Positions 52,902 through 62,308 are shown, numbered from the stretch's first letter. The stretch: DNA of 64,000 nt from Azonexaceae bacterium (GCA_009469675.1 SSSZ01000030.1:1-64000); one strand, 5' to 3'. The notes: generated by a model not told the origin, from the sequence alone. Translations and numbers: made by a program.

Positions 52902-54230
52902 ATGAGCTTCGCTTCCCTCGGCCTCGCCGACCCCCTCCTGCAGGCCCTTGCCACCCTGGGCTACACCACGCCGACGCCGGTGCAGCGGGAGGCCATTCCG
53001 CTCGTCCTCAAGGGGCGCGACCTGATGGCGGCGGCCCAGACGGGAACCGGCAAGACCGCCGGCTTCGCCCTGCCGCTTTTGCAGCGCCTGGCGACCGAGG
53101 GGAGGGCGGCGGCGAGCAACGCCGTGCGCGCCCTGGTCCTGGTGCCGACCCGGGAACTGGCGGAGCAGGTCAATGAGAGCTTTCGCGCCTACGGCCAGCA
53201 CCTGGCGTTGCGCTCCTACGCGGTCTACGGCGGGGTCAGCATCAACCCGCAGATGATGAAGCTCAGGAAGGGCCTCGACGTGGTGGTGGCGACCCCCGGG
53301 CGGCTTCTCGACCTGCACCGCCAGAACGCCGTCAAGTTCGGCCAGGTCGAGACCCTGGTTCTCGACGAGGCCGACCGCATGCTCGACCTGGGTTTCGCCA
53401 AGGAGTTGAACGCCATCTTCGCCGCCTTGCCCCGGCGCCGCCAGACCCTCCTGTTTTCCGCCACCTTTTCCGACGCCATCCGCAGCCTGGCCGGCGGCAT
53501 CCTGGCCGACCCGGCGGTGATCGAGGCCAGCCCGCCCAACACGGCGGCCCGCACGGTCAAGCAGCAGGTCGTGACGGTGGACAAGAAACGCAAACCGGAG
53601 CTTTTCTGCCACCTCCTCAAACGGCGGCGCTGGGGCCAGGTGCTGGTCTTCGTCAAGACCCGCAAGGGCGTCGAGCAACTGGTGGCGACCTTGCTCGCCC
53701 AGGGCATCGCGGCCGACGCGATCCACGGCGACAAGCCCCAGGCCGGCCGGCTGCGCGCCCTGGAGCGCTTCAAGGCGGCCGAGGTGCAGGTGCTGGTGGC
53801 CACCGATGTGGCAGCCCGCGGCCTCGATATCGACGACCTGCCCCTGGTGGTCAATTTCGACCTGCCCATCGTCGCCGAGGATTACATCCATCGCATCGGT
53901 CGCACCGGCCGCGCCGGCAACCGGGGCGAAGCCTTGTCGTTGGTCTGCGCCGACGAGGTCAATCTCCTTGGGGCCATCGAAAACCTCACCCGGCAGACCT
54001 TTCAGCGCGGCGAGGAAGCCGGGTTCGAACCCGACCACCGGGTTCCCCCCACCGGCCCCGCCGGGCAGGTGTTGTCCAAGCCGAAGAAGTCCAAGCCCGC
54101 CAAGGCCGGCGGCCGCGGCGCCGGCAAGGGGGTGCCGGGCAACTGGGTGGGCTTCGACGCCCCAGCCGCCGGGGCCGGCCGCCGGGGCCGCCAGCGCCCG
54201 GGCAAGCCGGCCAAGGCCGGCCCGCGCTGA
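52902..54230 (+). CDS. rhlE: DEAD-box RNA helicase RhlE-like
   Basis: 442 residues. Two RecA-like lobes with FASLGLADPLLQAL and the Q motif, AAQTGTGKTAGFALPLL (Walker A), DEADRMLDLGF, FSATF, and HRIGRTGRAGN. The basic C-terminal tail (about 360-442) is rich in Lys, Gly and Arg and probably binds RNA. It is divergent from the ferritin genes. Confidence 0.94.
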   Translation: MSFASLGLADPLLQALATLGYTTPTPVQREAIPLVLKGRDLMAAAQTGTGKTAGFALPLLQRLATEGRAAASNAVRALVLVPTRELAEQVNESFRAYGQHLALRSYAVYGGVSINPQMMKLRKGLDVVVATPGRLLDLHRQNAVKFGQVETLVLDEADRMLDLGFAKELNAIFAALPRRRQTLLFSATFSDAIRSLAGGILADPAVIEASPPNTAARTVKQQVVTVDKKRKPELFCHLLKRRRWGQVLVFVKTRKGVEQLVATLLAQGIAADAIHGDKPQAGRLRALERFKAAEVQVLVATDVAARGLDIDDLPLVVNFDLPIVAEDYIHRIGRTGRAGNRGEALSLVCADEVNLLGAIENLTRQTFQRGEEAGFEPDHRVPPTGPAGQVLSKPKKSKPAKAGGRGAGKGVPGNWVGFDAPAAGAGRRGRQRPGKPAKAGPR

Positions 54231-54344
54231 GGGGCGGGGCACGGGGGTTCCCCGGCACGCCGTCCCCCGGGAGGCCGGCCGGCGAACGGGTAGAATAGCG
54301 GCCTTGCCGCGGCCCCAGCCCGCCGCCGGATTTCGGATTTGCCC

Positions 54345-55967
54345 ATGCTCAGACTCAACGACCTCAAGCTTCCCCTCGACCATCCCGCCGCCGCGCTGCG
54401 CCCGGCCATCCTGCGCCGCCTCGGCCTGGGCGAGGCCGATCTGCTGGCCTTCAAGGTCTTTCGCCGCAGCTACGACGCCCGGAAAAAATCGGCCATCACC
54501 CTGATTTACGCCCTCGACCTCGAAGTCCGCGACGAGGCCGCCGTCCTTGCCGCCCACCGGGGTGACCGCCACCTCCTGCCGGCGCCCGATACGGCCTACC
54601 GCTTCGTCGCCCGGGCGCCGGCCGGTCTCAAGGAGCGGCCGGTGGTCATCGGCACCGGCCCCTGCGGCCTTTTCGCCGGCCTGGTCCTGGCCCAGATGGG
54701 GTTTCGCCCCCTCATCCTGGAGCGCGGCAAGGCGGTGCGCGAACGGACCAAGGACACCTGGGGCCTGTGGCGCCAGGGCAAGCTCAATCCGGAATCCAAC
54801 GTCCAGTTCGGCGAAGGCGGGGCCGGCACCTTTTCCGACGGCAAGCTCTACAGCCAGATCAAGGATCCGCGCCACTACGGCCGCAAGGTGCTGGAGGAGT
54901 TCGTCAAGGCCGGGGCGCCGGAAGAAATCCTCACCGTCAGCAAGCCCCACATCGGCACCTTCCGCCTGGTCAGCATGGTCGAAAAAATGCGCGCCACTCT
55001 CACCGCCCTCGGCGGCGAGGTGCGTTTCGGCTGCAAGGTCGAGGAAATCGCCATCGAGCGCCGCGCCGACGGCCGGGGCCAGGTGCGGGGCGTGGTTCTG
55101 GCCGGGGGCGAGCGCCTCGCCGCCGAGCACGTCGTCCTGGCGGTGGGCCACAGCGCCCGCGATACCTTCCAGATGCTCTACGACCGCGGCGTCTTCATCG
55201 AAGCCAAGCCCTTTTCCATCGGCGTGCGCATCGAGCATCCCCAGGCCCTCATCGACCGCGCCCGCTTCGGCCCGGCGGCCGGCCATCCGCTCCTCGGGGC
55301 CGCCGACTACAAGCTTGTCCACCACTGCGCCAACGGCCGCTCCGCCTACAGCTTCTGCATGTGCCCGGGGGGCCAGGTGGTGGCCGCCACGTCGGAGGAA
55401 GGCCGGGTGGTGACTAACGGCATGAGCCAGTATTCCCGCGCCGAACGCAACGCCAACAGCGGCATCGTCGTCGGCATCACGCCGGAAACCGATTACCCGG
55501 GTCATCCTCTGGCCGGCATCGACTTCCAGCGGCGCTGGGAATCGGCCGCCTTCGTTGCCGGCGGCGGCAGCTACGCCGCCCCCGCCCAGCGGGTCGGGGA
55601 TTTTCTCGCCGGCCGGCCCTCCACCGCCGGGGGCAAGGTCGAGCCGTCCTATACGCCGGGGGTCCACTGGACCGACCTGGCCCTATGCCTGCCCGACTTC
55701 GTCGTCGCCGCCCTGCGCGAGGCGCTGCCCGCCTTCGACCGGCAGATTCCCGGCTTTGCCCTGGCCGACGCGGTGATGACCGGCGTCGAGACGCGCACTT
55801 CGTCGCCCATCCGCATCAAGCGCGGCGACGACTTCCAGAGCGTCAACACGGGCGGCCTCTACCCGGCCGGGGAGGGCGCCGGCTACGCCGGAGGCATTCT
55901 TTCGGCGGGGGTGGACGGCATCAAGGTGGCGGAGGCGGTTGCCCTCGCCCTGGCCAGGACGGCCTGA
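54345..55967 (+). CDS. FAD-dependent dehydrogenase (COG2509-like)
   Basis: 540 residues. After a 100-residue N-terminal domain, a glycine-rich FAD-binding segment appears (VIGTGPCGLFAGLVLAQMG) with a later AVGHSARDTF and the C-terminal GEGAGYAGGILSAGVDG. The protein family has no settled reaction; it is often annotated as NAD(FAD)-utilising dehydrogenase. I chose the ATG at 54345; a TTG two codons earlier is possible. Confidence 0.82.
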   Translation: MLRLNDLKLPLDHPAAALRPAILRRLGLGEADLLAFKVFRRSYDARKKSAITLIYALDLEVRDEAAVLAAHRGDRHLLPAPDTAYRFVARAPAGLKERPVVIGTGPCGLFAGLVLAQMGFRPLILERGKAVRERTKDTWGLWRQGKLNPESNVQFGEGGAGTFSDGKLYSQIKDPRHYGRKVLEEFVKAGAPEEILTVSKPHIGTFRLVSMVEKMRATLTALGGEVRFGCKVEEIAIERRADGRGQVRGVVLAGGERLAAEHVVLAVGHSARDTFQMLYDRGVFIEAKPFSIGVRIEHPQALIDRARFGPAAGHPLLGAADYKLVHHCANGRSAYSFCMCPGGQVVAATSEEGRVVTNGMSQYSRAERNANSGIVVGITPETDYPGHPLAGIDFQRRWESAAFVAGGGSYAAPAQRVGDFLAGRPSTAGGKVEPSYTPGVHWTDLALCLPDFVVAALREALPAFDRQIPGFALADAVMTGVETRTSSPIRIKRGDDFQSVNTGGLYPAGEGAGYAGGILSAGVDGIKVAEAVALALARTA

Positions 55968-56028
55968 AGGCCGGATCGGGCCTTCCCCCGGCCGGGACGG
56001 CGGGGGGGCGGGTCGGCCGGCTGCCGCG

Positions 56029-56274
56029 TCAGGGCTTGCCCTGGGACTTCTCGAGGGCGGCGAGCAGTTTGAGCGCCCGTTCCCGGTTCTTGGCTATGGC
56101 GGCGGCCCGTTCCTCGGCGCCGGCGGGGTCGGCCCGCGTCGCGTCGAGCAGGGCCTGGTGCGGCGTCCGGCCGCCCAGGGCGGCAATGAGCATACGCTCG
56201 GCGTAGGCGTCGAGATCTTCGTCCGGCGCGGGAGGGTCCGATGGGATCGGCAGCGTCATCAAGGTTCCAGCCAT
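56029..56274 (-). CDS. Small conserved-looking protein of unknown function
   Basis: 81 residues, mostly two helices with an acidic N-terminus (PDEDLDAYAERMLIAALGG) and a charged C-terminal helix. I recognise no domain. The ATG at 56274 lies in the T tail of the phasin terminator and lacks a ribosome site. An internal ATG at 56259 with GGAACC upstream may be the real start. Confidence 0.5.
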   Translation of the reverse strand: MAGTLMTLPIPSDPPAPDEDLDAYAERMLIAALGGRTPHQALLDATRADPAGAEERAAAIAKNRERALKLLAALEKSQGKP

Positions 56275-56303
56275 GAAAAAGGCCCCGCGAAACTCGTGGG
56301 GCC
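56275..56303 (-). terminator. Terminator after the phasin gene
   Basis: Stem GGCCCC / GGGGCC (extended by a CG pair) with T5 on the minus strand, beginning 23 bp after the phasin stop. Confidence 0.85.
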
Positions 56304-56325
56304 CTTGGGATCAAGAAAAAAGGAT

Positions 56326-56841
56326 TTACTTGATCTTCTTGGTGACGGCAGCCATGTTGGTCTGGGCCGCATCGGCGAACTGCTGGGCGATGGCGTTCAT
56401 GTTGCCGAAAGCCGAATTGGCGGCGGCGATGGCGTTCTGGATCGCGGCCACGGCACCTTCGGAACCGGCCGGAGCGGACTTGGCGGCCATTTCGATCATG
56501 CTGGAGATGGACTTCTGGAAGTCACCGAATTGGGCCTGAACCATCTTGGCCAGTTCCTGCTGCGACTCGGAGGTGATTTCGTACACCGAACGGGAGTAGG
56601 CGACGGCCTTCTCGACGGCCGGCTTGGCCAGGGAGGACTGGACCGCCAGGGCTTCCTTGGGATCCTTGGCGCCGAGCACGGACTTGACGCCGGAGGCGGT
56701 GTCTTCGAGGGCCGAGCGGGCGGTGTTCAGGTTGAGGGCGGCGATGCGCTCGGCAGTGGCGAGGGCGGTGTTGGCGACGGAGAGCAGGGAATCGACGGTA
56801 GCTTGGTTGGCGGCGGCGAATTGGGCGGGATTGAAGGTCAT
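56326..56841 (-). CDS. phaP: Phasin
   Basis: 171 residues of amphipathic helix. The phasin pattern is clear: FNPAQFAAANQATVDSLL, repeated Ala-rich helices, and SRSVYEITSESQQELAKMVQAQF in the middle. It coats PHA granules and controls their size. A PhaR/PhbF-like dyad lies about 75 bp upstream. A strong terminator follows the gene, so it is expressed alone. Confidence 0.93.
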   Translation of the reverse strand: MTFNPAQFAAANQATVDSLLSVANTALATAERIAALNLNTARSALEDTASGVKSVLGAKDPKEALAVQSSLAKPAVEKAVAYSRSVYEITSESQQELAKMVQAQFGDFQKSISSMIEMAAKSAPAGSEGAVAAIQNAIAAANSAFGNMNAIAQQFADAAQTNMAAVTKKIK

Positions 56842-56916
56842 GGCGGTTTCCTAAAAAGGTGATCGGAGAGAGGTGATCGGTGGGTTCGGCAACCAGTATA
56901 ACGCACCGGAAGAATT

Positions 56917-56933
56917 TTTGTTGCGACGCAGCA
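56917..56933. promoter_or_regulatory. PhaR/PhbF-like palindrome upstream of phaP
   Basis: On the minus strand TGCTGCGTCGCAACAAA, an exact fit to TG-N-TGC-N3-GCAA. It matches 16 of 17 bases of the site at 11088-11104. It is in an AT-rich region upstream of the phasin ATG, so PhaR repression is likely. Confidence 0.6.
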
Positions 56934-57011
56934 ATTTATTTTTTGTTTCGTCCTATGATTTTGAATTCGTTGGATTGTATGGATTTTGCGCTGCATCGGG
57001 GCGGAGGATCG

Positions 57012-57095
57012 AAAACCGGGGTCAAAAACCGGGGTCAGGTCTTGCAAGGCAACACTCTTCCCCTTCATTGGCCGATCGCTCCCCCCTTGACCCCG
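57012..57095. repeat. AAAACCGGGGTC tandem pair with an inverted copy
   Basis: AAAACCGGGGTC occurs at 57012-57023 and 57025-57036, and TGACCCCG, the inverse of its core, at 57088-57095. The set can fold into a hairpin between the phasin promoter and the end of the FAD gene. It may be a remnant of a REP-type repeat. Confidence 0.5.
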
Positions 57096-57106
57096 AGTCC
57101 GCCAGT

Positions 57107-58321
57107 TCAGGCGTATTGTCCGGCCACCCAGCCCGACGACCAGGCCCACTGGAAGTTGTAGCCCCCCAGCCAGCCGGTGACGTCGACCACTTCGCCGATG
57201 AAGTAGAGGCCGGGAACGTCCTTGGCTTCCATGGTCTTGGACGACAGGGCGGCGGTCGAGACGCCGCCCAGGGTGACCTCGGCCTTGCCGAACCCCAGGG
57301 TGCCGGCGGGCATCAGGGTCCAGGCGTTGAGGCTGCGGGCGACGGCCGCGAGGTCGCCTTTGGCGAGTTCGCCCAGGGGGCGGTGGAGCAGGTGTTCGCC
57401 GCCCTGGAGGGCGCACCATTCGTGGGCGAAGCGGCGGGGCAGGCGTTCGGCCAGGAGATTGGGCAGACGGACCCGGCTCCGCTGGTGTCCGGCCAGCCAG
57501 GCGGCGGCGTCGACGCCGGGCAGGAGGTCGATGGCGATGGCTTCCTTCTTGCCGCTCCCGTAGTCCTGCATCTGCCAGTAGCTGGAAATCTGCAGGATGG
57601 CGGGGCCGGAGAGGCCGCGATGGGTGAGGAGGACGTTTTCCCGGAAGGCGGCCGCACCGCAGCGGGCCGCGGCGTCCACCGTGGCACCGGCGAGGGGGGC
57701 CAGGGGGGCGAGAAGTTCCGGCGCCAGGGCGAGGGGAACCAGCGCCGGCTTGGGGGGGACGACGGGCAGGCCGAATTGCTCGGCCAGCCGGTAGCCGAAG
57801 GGGCTGGCCCCGATCTTGGGGATGGCCAGGCCGCCGCTGGCGACGACCAGGGAGTGGCAGGTGAAGCTGCCGGCGTCGGTGGCGACCCGGTAGCGGCTTT
57901 CCCCCCCGCCGTCGACCGGGGCCACGGCCCCGACCGCCGCCGGCATGGCCCAGCAGACGCCGGCGTCGAGGCAGGCGTCGCGCAGCAAGGCGATGATCTG
58001 CTCGGCCGAATCGTCGCAGAACAACTGGCCGTGGTCGCGTTCGTGGTAGGCGATGCCGCGTTTTTCGACAAGAGCGATGAAGTCGTGCTGGGAAAAACGG
58101 GCCAGGGCCGATCGGCAGAAGTGGGGATTCTGGGAGAGAAAATTGTCGGCGCTGACGTGGCGGTTGGTGAAATTGCATCGTCCGCCGCCGGAAATGCGGA
58201 TGCGTTCGCCCAGCTTTTCGGCATGGTCCATGAGCAGGACGCGCCGGCCCCGGGCGCCGGCCTGGGCGGCGCACATCATGCCGGCAGCGCCGGCGCCGAT
58301 GACGATGACGTCGAAAAACAT
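57107..58321 (-). CDS. HI0933/YhiN-family flavoprotein
   Basis: 404 residues. FAD-binding VIGAGAAGMMCAAQAG at the start and the family signature GGGRCNFTN, then an inserted domain and a C-terminal GGVSTAAL ... GEVVDVTGWLGGYNFQWA. The group contains uncharacterised oxidoreductases. It is on the same strand as, and 103 bp downstream of, the LysR gene. Confidence 0.88.
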   Translation of the reverse strand: MFFDVIVIGAGAAGMMCAAQAGARGRRVLLMDHAEKLGERIRISGGGRCNFTNRHVSADNFLSQNPHFCRSALARFSQHDFIALVEKRGIAYHERDHGQLFCDDSAEQIIALLRDACLDAGVCWAMPAAVGAVAPVDGGGESRYRVATDAGSFTCHSLVVASGGLAIPKIGASPFGYRLAEQFGLPVVPPKPALVPLALAPELLAPLAPLAGATVDAAARCGAAAFRENVLLTHRGLSGPAILQISSYWQMQDYGSGKKEAIAIDLLPGVDAAAWLAGHQRSRVRLPNLLAERLPRRFAHEWCALQGGEHLLHRPLGELAKGDLAAVARSLNAWTLMPAGTLGFGKAEVTLGGVSTAALSSKTMEAKDVPGLYFIGEVVDVTGWLGGYNFQWAWSSGWVAGQYA

Positions 58322-58424
58322 GGAGTCCGAGGGGGAGGAAGGGAGGGGCGAAACGGGGCGGCGAAGGGGGGCAGCGAAGCGGGGCGGATTCTAACACTGG
58401 CCTCCGGGGGGAGGGCCGCCGCCG

Positions 58425-59354
58425 TTAGGGTCCGGGCGAGGCGGCGGCGCCGCAGCGGGCGCGGAGAAAATCGACGAAGGCCCGGGCGGCGGGGCGTAGG
58501 GAGCGTCCGGGCAACATTAGCGCGTAGAGGCGATTGCCGTGTTCGCCGGAAATGGTCCAGGCGGGAAGCAGGCGGATCAGGGCCGGCCGGTCGTCGGCCA
58601 GGTGCCCCAGATAGTCGGGCAGGGCGCCGACGCCCACGCCGCCTTTGACCAGCGCGTGGGTGGCTTCGATGCTCGGGGTGGTGAGCACCGGCGTCACCGG
58701 CACGGCTTGCGGCCCCGCGGCAGCGGTCAGGACGAGGCGCGCGGTTTTGCCGCTGGTGGCCGACGCAATGTAGGGGAGGCCGGCCAGGTCTTCCGGAACG
58801 GCGGGCGTTCCGTGGCGGGCAAGGCAATCGGCGCTGGCGTAGAGGCCCCATTCGATGGCGCCGATGACCACCGCCACGTAATTCGGATCGGGTTCCCGGG
58901 CCACCCGGATGGCGACGTCGTAGCCTTCGCTGGTGACATTGACGAGGCGGCCGGAGAGGTCGAGGTCGATGTGCACGGCAGGGTAGCAGGCGATGAATTC
59001 CTTGAGGATCGCCGGCATGACGTGGATGCCGAAGGAGGGCGGAACCGACACCCGCAGGCTGCCCCGGGGACTCGCCCCGTCGGCGCAGACGGCGTCCACC
59101 GCGGCGGCGAGAATGGCCCGGGCCTTGCCGTACTCGGTGGCGAGTTGTAGGCCGGCGGGAGAAAGGGCGACCGAGCGCGTCGTCCGGCGCAGGAGTTTGA
59201 CGCCGAGCCGGGACTCCAGCCGGGTCAGCTGCTTGCTCACCGCCGAGCCGCTCACCCCCAGGCGTTCCCCGGCCTTGGCGAGGCTGCCGGCGGCGGCCAC
59301 GGCGGCCAGGGCTTCGAGTCCGATAAGTGAATAATCGATCGGGTTTCGTTCCAT
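58425..59354 (-). CDS. LysR-family transcription regulator
   Basis: 309 residues. The N-terminal winged helix (LEALAAVAAAGSLAKAGERLGVSGSAVSKQLTRLE in part: GSLAKAGERLGVSGSAVSKQ) and the periplasmic-binding-like effector domain (LRVSVPPSFG, YDVAIRV) are typical. It is divergent from the GST-SDR pair, the usual arrangement for a LysR regulator and its targets. Confidence 0.92.
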   Translation of the reverse strand: MERNPIDYSLIGLEALAAVAAAGSLAKAGERLGVSGSAVSKQLTRLESRLGVKLLRRTTRSVALSPAGLQLATEYGKARAILAAAVDAVCADGASPRGSLRVSVPPSFGIHVMPAILKEFIACYPAVHIDLDLSGRLVNVTSEGYDVAIRVAREPDPNYVAVVIGAIEWGLYASADCLARHGTPAVPEDLAGLPYIASATSGKTARLVLTAAAGPQAVPVTPVLTTPSIEATHALVKGGVGVGALPDYLGHLADDRPALIRLLPAWTISGEHGNRLYALMLPGRSLRPAARAFVDFLRARCGAAASPGP

Positions 59355-59528
59355 GATGGCACGAGTGTAGTGCCTGGCCCGGGGCTTGTCACCGGGGGGG
59401 GCGAAGCCTAAGTTGTCCACCGGAACTGCCGCCTCAACCCGGGCCGGGCTTGGCCGGAACCGTCCCGCCGCGTCCCTGCGGGTGGGCCGGCGGCCCCGCT
59501 CCGGCCAATGATCGAAGGAGTTCATCCC

Positions 59529-60137
59529 ATGCTGCTGCACGACTTGAAATCGGGAATGCATCCCCGTCGCGTCCGCATCCTCCTCGCCGAAAAGGGGGTC
59601 GAGATTCCCAGCCGGCAGGTGGACGTCGTCGCCGGCGAAAACACGTCCGCCGAATTCCGCCGCCTCAACCCCCTGGGCAAGGTTCCCGTCCTTGTCCTCG
59701 ACGACGGTTCGGTCCTGAGCGAATCGATGGCCATCTGCCGCTACCTGGAAGCCCTGTATCCGACGCCGCCGCTCTTCGGCAGCACCGATCTGCAGAAGGC
59801 CCGGATCGAGATGTGGCTGCGCCGGGCCGAATACGAAATCGCCCGTCCCGTCGTCGATATCTTCGTCCACAGCAGCGACTTCTACCGGACGCGCCTCGAG
59901 CAGGTTCCGGCCTACGCCGCCTGGGCGCGCCAGCGCCTGGACGAAGGCATGGCCTGGCTCGACCGGGAACTGGCCGGCACCGCCTGCATCGGCCAGGACG
60001 ACTACTCGATGGCCGATATCGTCGCCCAGTGCGCCTTGGTCCTCGGCAAGGCGGTCGGCATCCGCGTTGCCGACGAACACGCCAATCTGGCCCGCTGGTT
60101 CGCCGCCGTCAGCGCCCGGCCGTCGGCCCGGGCCTAG
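59529..60137 (+). CDS. Glutathione S-transferase-like protein
   Basis: 202 residues. Thioredoxin-like N-domain with a KVPVLVLDDGSVLSES glutathione-binding loop (cis-Pro before Val, then ES) and a helical C-domain with AGTACIGQDDYSMADI. The start at 59529 has AAGGAG ten bases upstream; an in-frame ATG at 59508 does not. The SDR gene follows after 9 bp. Confidence 0.9.
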   Translation: MLLHDLKSGMHPRRVRILLAEKGVEIPSRQVDVVAGENTSAEFRRLNPLGKVPVLVLDDGSVLSESMAICRYLEALYPTPPLFGSTDLQKARIEMWLRRAEYEIARPVVDIFVHSSDFYRTRLEQVPAYAAWARQRLDEGMAWLDRELAGTACIGQDDYSMADIVAQCALVLGKAVGIRVADEHANLARWFAAVSARPSARA

Positions 60138-60146
60138 GCGCCGGCC

Positions 60147-60884
60147 ATGACCGGCGGCGTACCCGGTGCGGCCAAGGCCGCGGGCGTCTGCCTCGTGGTC
60201 GGGGCGGGCGATGCCTTGGGCGGGGCGATTGCCCGGCGCTTCGCGGCGGGGGGCTGTGGCGTCGCCGTCGCCCGCCGCGATCGCTCCCGCCTCGAACCCC
60301 TGGTCGCCGACATCGTTTCGCGGGGCGGCCGGGCCTTGCACTACGCCCTCGACGCCCGGCGCCCGGACCAGGTGGCCGCCGTCTTTGCGGCGGTCGAGGC
60401 CGATCTCGGCCCCCTGGCTGCGGTCGTGTTCAACGTCGGCGGCAATATCCGCTTTCCTCTGGTCGATACCACCGACCAGAAGTATTTCAAGGCCTGGGAG
60501 CAATGCGCCCAGGCCGGCTTCCTGGTCGGCCGCGAGGCCGCCCGGCGCATGCTGCCGCGGCAGCGGGGGAGCATCCTCTTGACCGGCGCCACCGCCAGCC
60601 GGCGCGGCGGTTCCGGCTTTGCCGCCTTCGCCGGGGGCAAACACGCGCTACGCGCCCTGGCCGAGAGCATGGCCCGGGAACTGGGGCCCCAGGGCATTCA
60701 CGTTGCCCACGTGGTGATCGACGGAATCATTGCCGGCTCGGCGGCGCCGGGGGCCGGTGCGGCCGGCGACGACGACTGCCTGGTGCCCGCCGACATCGCC
60801 GAAAACTACTGGCACCTGCATTGCCAGCCCCGCAACAGCTGGACCTTCGAACTCGATCTCCGGCCCTGGGTCGAGCGCTGGTAG
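60147..60884 (+). CDS. Short-chain dehydrogenase-like protein lacking the catalytic Tyr
   Basis: 245 residues with an SDR Rossmann fold (VVGAGDALGGAIARRF, FNVGGN, LLTGATAS). At the catalytic site, where Tyr-x3-Lys is expected, the sequence is Phe161-A-G-G-Lys165. A Phe in place of the Tyr should abolish or greatly change hydride transfer, so the protein may be non-catalytic or act on an unusual substrate. It is cotranscribed with the GST. Confidence 0.75.
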   Translation: MTGGVPGAAKAAGVCLVVGAGDALGGAIARRFAAGGCGVAVARRDRSRLEPLVADIVSRGGRALHYALDARRPDQVAAVFAAVEADLGPLAAVVFNVGGNIRFPLVDTTDQKYFKAWEQCAQAGFLVGREAARRMLPRQRGSILLTGATASRRGGSGFAAFAGGKHALRALAESMARELGPQGIHVAHVVIDGIIAGSAAPGAGAAGDDDCLVPADIAENYWHLHCQPRNSWTFELDLRPWVERW

Positions 60885-60907
60885 CGCGCCGCCGTCCGAC
60901 GGCGCTG

Positions 60908-62308
60908 CTACCAGACGAAGAAGACCAGCCGCCAGATCGCCGCCATCGCCCCCACCGGCAGCAGCATGGCGGCGAAGGCGGCGGCCCTCGCCGCCCGGCT
61001 GGCGCCGGCCCGCCGCACCAGGCGCAGGGCGAATCCGGCGGCGGCGAGGCAACCGGCGGCCAGCAGGGCGACTCGGCAGGCCGGCAACCAGCCCAGCCAG
61101 ACGTGCTCGGCCTTCAAATGGCTGACCGTGAGCATGGAGAGGCCGAGGATGACGCTGGCCGCGGCCAGGGGCGCCAGGGCCAGGGTGAAGCGCTGCCAGG
61201 TCAGGCCGGGGGCGCGCAGGAGGCGGGCCGCCAGGGCCGGTCCGAGGCCGAGGACGGCGCCGAGGAGGAAGCCGCCGCCCAGGATGTAGGCCAGGATGAG
61301 GGCGCCGTCGAGCCAGGTGAACAGGTCGTTGGCCTCGGGGTAGTGGGTGAGCAGCCACCAGGGCACGTCGTTGTCGAGGAGGGCGAAGGATTCCCGCTCG
61401 ACCAGCCATTCGGCGAGGGCCAGCTTGGCGTCGCGGAACCAGGGGCTGACCGTCCATTGGAAGGCGGCGGTGGCGACGCCGAGAACGCCGAAGAGGAGCG
61501 TCAGGGCCTCCGCCGTCGAGGCCCGGCCGGCCAGGTCCACCACTTCGGCGGCCGGGGAGCGCGCCGCCAGGGCGACGGCGCCGCGCTGCCCGGCGCAGCG
61601 GCCGCAGGCGTGGCATTCCGAGGCGCTGGTCATGCGCCGCACGTCCACCAGGGGGGCGCAATTGACCGGGGCGAAGTCGCCGGCGTGGCGGTCCCAGGCG
61701 GTGCGGTCCACCCGGTAATGCAGGGGGGCGATCTTGGCGAGCACGGCAAAGACGCCGGAGGCGGGGCAGAGGTAGCGGCACCAGATGCGCTTTTCCCGGC
61801 CGTAGAGCAGCCCGATGGCGAGGGCGGCGACGGTGGAGCCGCCCAGGACCAGGAGCGCCGCCTGGGGGTATTCGTAAACGCTCACCAGTTGGCCGTAGAC
61901 CGTGGTGCACACGAAGGCGACGAAGGGCCAGCCCGGCCATTTCAGCCAGCCCGGCAGGGGGCGGCCGCGGCCGTAGCGGCTCGCCCATTCGGACAGGGCG
62001 CCCTCGGGGCAGAAGAGTCCGCACCAGACGCGCCCGAAGAGCACGGTGGCGATCATCACCCCGGGCCACCAGACGCCCCAGAAGGCGAACTGGGCGAAGA
62101 GCCGCAGGTTGTCCCAGAGGTGGGCGCCTTCCGGCGGCAGGGGAAGAAAGGCGGGAACGACCACCAGGGTGGCGTAGACCGCGACGATCAGCCACTGGAT
62201 GCCGCCGACCAGGCGCCGGTGGCGGCGCAGCCAGAGGCCCGCGGCGGCGAGGCGGCCGGGGGGCGCGGCGGGCCGGGCGGGGTGGAAGACGAGGGCATGG
62301 TCGGCCAT
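60908..62308 (-). CDS. Membrane polyferredoxin, FtrD/NapH-like
   Basis: 466 residues with several hydrophobic helices and Cys motifs for iron-sulfur clusters: FGRVWCGLFCPEGALSEW, WCRYLCPASG and ECHACGRC. It resembles the FtrD polyferredoxin of the FtrABCD ferrous-iron uptake system, and NapH/RdxA electron-transfer proteins. It lies immediately after a cupredoxin gene, as in ftr operons. The permease and P19 genes are not in the window and could be beyond the right edge. Confidence 0.72.
   Translation of the reverse strand: MADHALVFHPARPAAPPGRLAAAGLWLRRHRRLVGGIQWLIVAVYATLVVVPAFLPLPPEGAHLWDNLRLFAQFAFWGVWWPGVMIATVLFGRVWCGLFCPEGALSEWASRYGRGRPLPGWLKWPGWPFVAFVCTTVYGQLVSVYEYPQAALLVLGGSTVAALAIGLLYGREKRIWCRYLCPASGVFAVLAKIAPLHYRVDRTAWDRHAGDFAPVNCAPLVDVRRMTSASECHACGRCAGQRGAVALAARSPAAEVVDLAGRASTAEALTLLFGVLGVATAAFQWTVSPWFRDAKLALAEWLVERESFALLDNDVPWWLLTHYPEANDLFTWLDGALILAYILGGGFLLGAVLGLGPALAARLLRAPGLTWQRFTLALAPLAAASVILGLSMLTVSHLKAEHVWLGWLPACRVALLAAGCLAAAGFALRLVRRAGASRAARAAAFAAMLLPVGAMAAIWRLVFFVW

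Noticed and set aside
52719-55667. Another long minus-strand open frame opposite rhlE and the FAD enzyme
   Set aside because: Same reason: codon-shadow composition and no recognisable motif, while the plus strand encodes known families.
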